The translations under genes and the position numbers were made by a program. The notes beneath the pieces are model-generated. The model was not told the origin of the DNA. It saw only the letters and a program-made list of their open reading frames with translations, and did not search any database. DNA of 53,935 bases from Clostridium neonatale (lineage in GTDB: Bacteria > Bacillota > Clostridia > Clostridiales > Clostridiaceae). The stretch is from NCBI RefSeq assembly GCF_001458595.1, contig NZ_LN890327.1:1-53935 (forward strand). The letters run 5' to 3'. This document shows, piece by piece, positions 53,760-53,935 of the stretch. How positions within the stretch are numbered: the first letter of the stretch is position 1; every line of letters begins with the position of its first letter.

Positions 53760-53935
53760 ATCCAAATTCTAAATTTATGTGTAAATTAAATGAAAAAATG
53801 TATTTAATGATATAGCCAAGTCATAAAAAAGAATTTAATTTATTAAATTATTGTAATTAATATTAATTAAAGAGAAATCTTGGCTTAAGAGATTATCAGC
53901 AACTTCATGAAATAACCAGTTCTCTTTTTTATTAT
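53760..53935. other. AT-rich window end; no gene seen
   Basis: An AGCCAAG (53814-53820) and CTTGGCT (53879-53885) pair and an AAGAGA...TCTCTT pair before a T run (to about 53931) suggest a terminator or leader for a gene beyond the window. No open frame of note. Confidence 0.4.

Overview
The window is AT-rich, dense with short-spaced genes, and carries many endospore genes (spoIIR, yabG, a sipL-type SPOCS/LysM gene, several cotS/cotSA-type genes). It also has rho, pyrG, tsaD, ispE, veg and a cyanophycin pair. This fits a Clostridium sensu stricto chromosome, probably near the C. beijerinckii/C. butyricum group. The genus is inferred from gene content and family knowledge; no search was run.

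Layout. 1-290: 3' end of a 23S rRNA and tRNA-Asn, with no 5S after the 23S. 355-2465: two tandem membrane-anchored polysaccharide deacetylases. 2809-5534: tldD/tldE-type peptidase pair, whose first gene has a perfect 12-bp hairpin between a strong Shine-Dalgarno and the start codon. 5608-12452: a membrane protein of unknown function, an FAD oxidoreductase, an SGNH hydrolase, a RusA-like resolvase with a C-terminal zinc ribbon, tsaD, an alpha/beta-hydrolase lacking its nucleophile, and htrA. 12556-15775: orphan PTS IIA(Lac), a probable coat protein, EutH and a solute-binding protein. 15795-22891: spore-surface locus with two CotSA-like glycosyltransferases, three CotS-like kinase-fold proteins and one unknown gene. 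23056-31738: sporulation and storage block (yabG, veg, sipL, cphB-cphA, ispE, spoIIR). 32025-38997: PP-loop protein, DUF1934, an IS701-like insertion sequence, a small DnaA-domain-IV-like protein, pyrG and rho. 39094-53430: a GT28 glycosyltransferase, then a long operon of ABC exporter, MoxR ATPase, DUF58 and two von Willebrand proteins, interrupted by a repeat element and a DUF3781 gene. The window ends with rpmE and its promoter on the minus strand.

The least expected content is in the gaps. A family of about 200-nt structured elements is built from two hairpin modules, here called A and B, both opening with AAGGAAAC. Copies occur at 31775-31976 (order A-B) and 47424-47628 (order B-A). A single A sits in the loop of a 315-nt fold-back at 19905-20219, with a decayed B at 20338-20402. 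A second 220-nt fold-back lies at 20407-20628, and an inverted 18-mer that contains the stop codons of both convergent flanking genes encloses the whole gap. I do not recognise this family; it is the best candidate here for something undescribed.

Working together: many genes serve spore formation (sigma-F, sigma-E and sigma-K-like promoters are visible upstream of several). The MoxR/DUF58/VWA/ABC operon looks like one envelope machine with metal-dependent adhesion domains outside the cell and an AAA+ ATPase inside.
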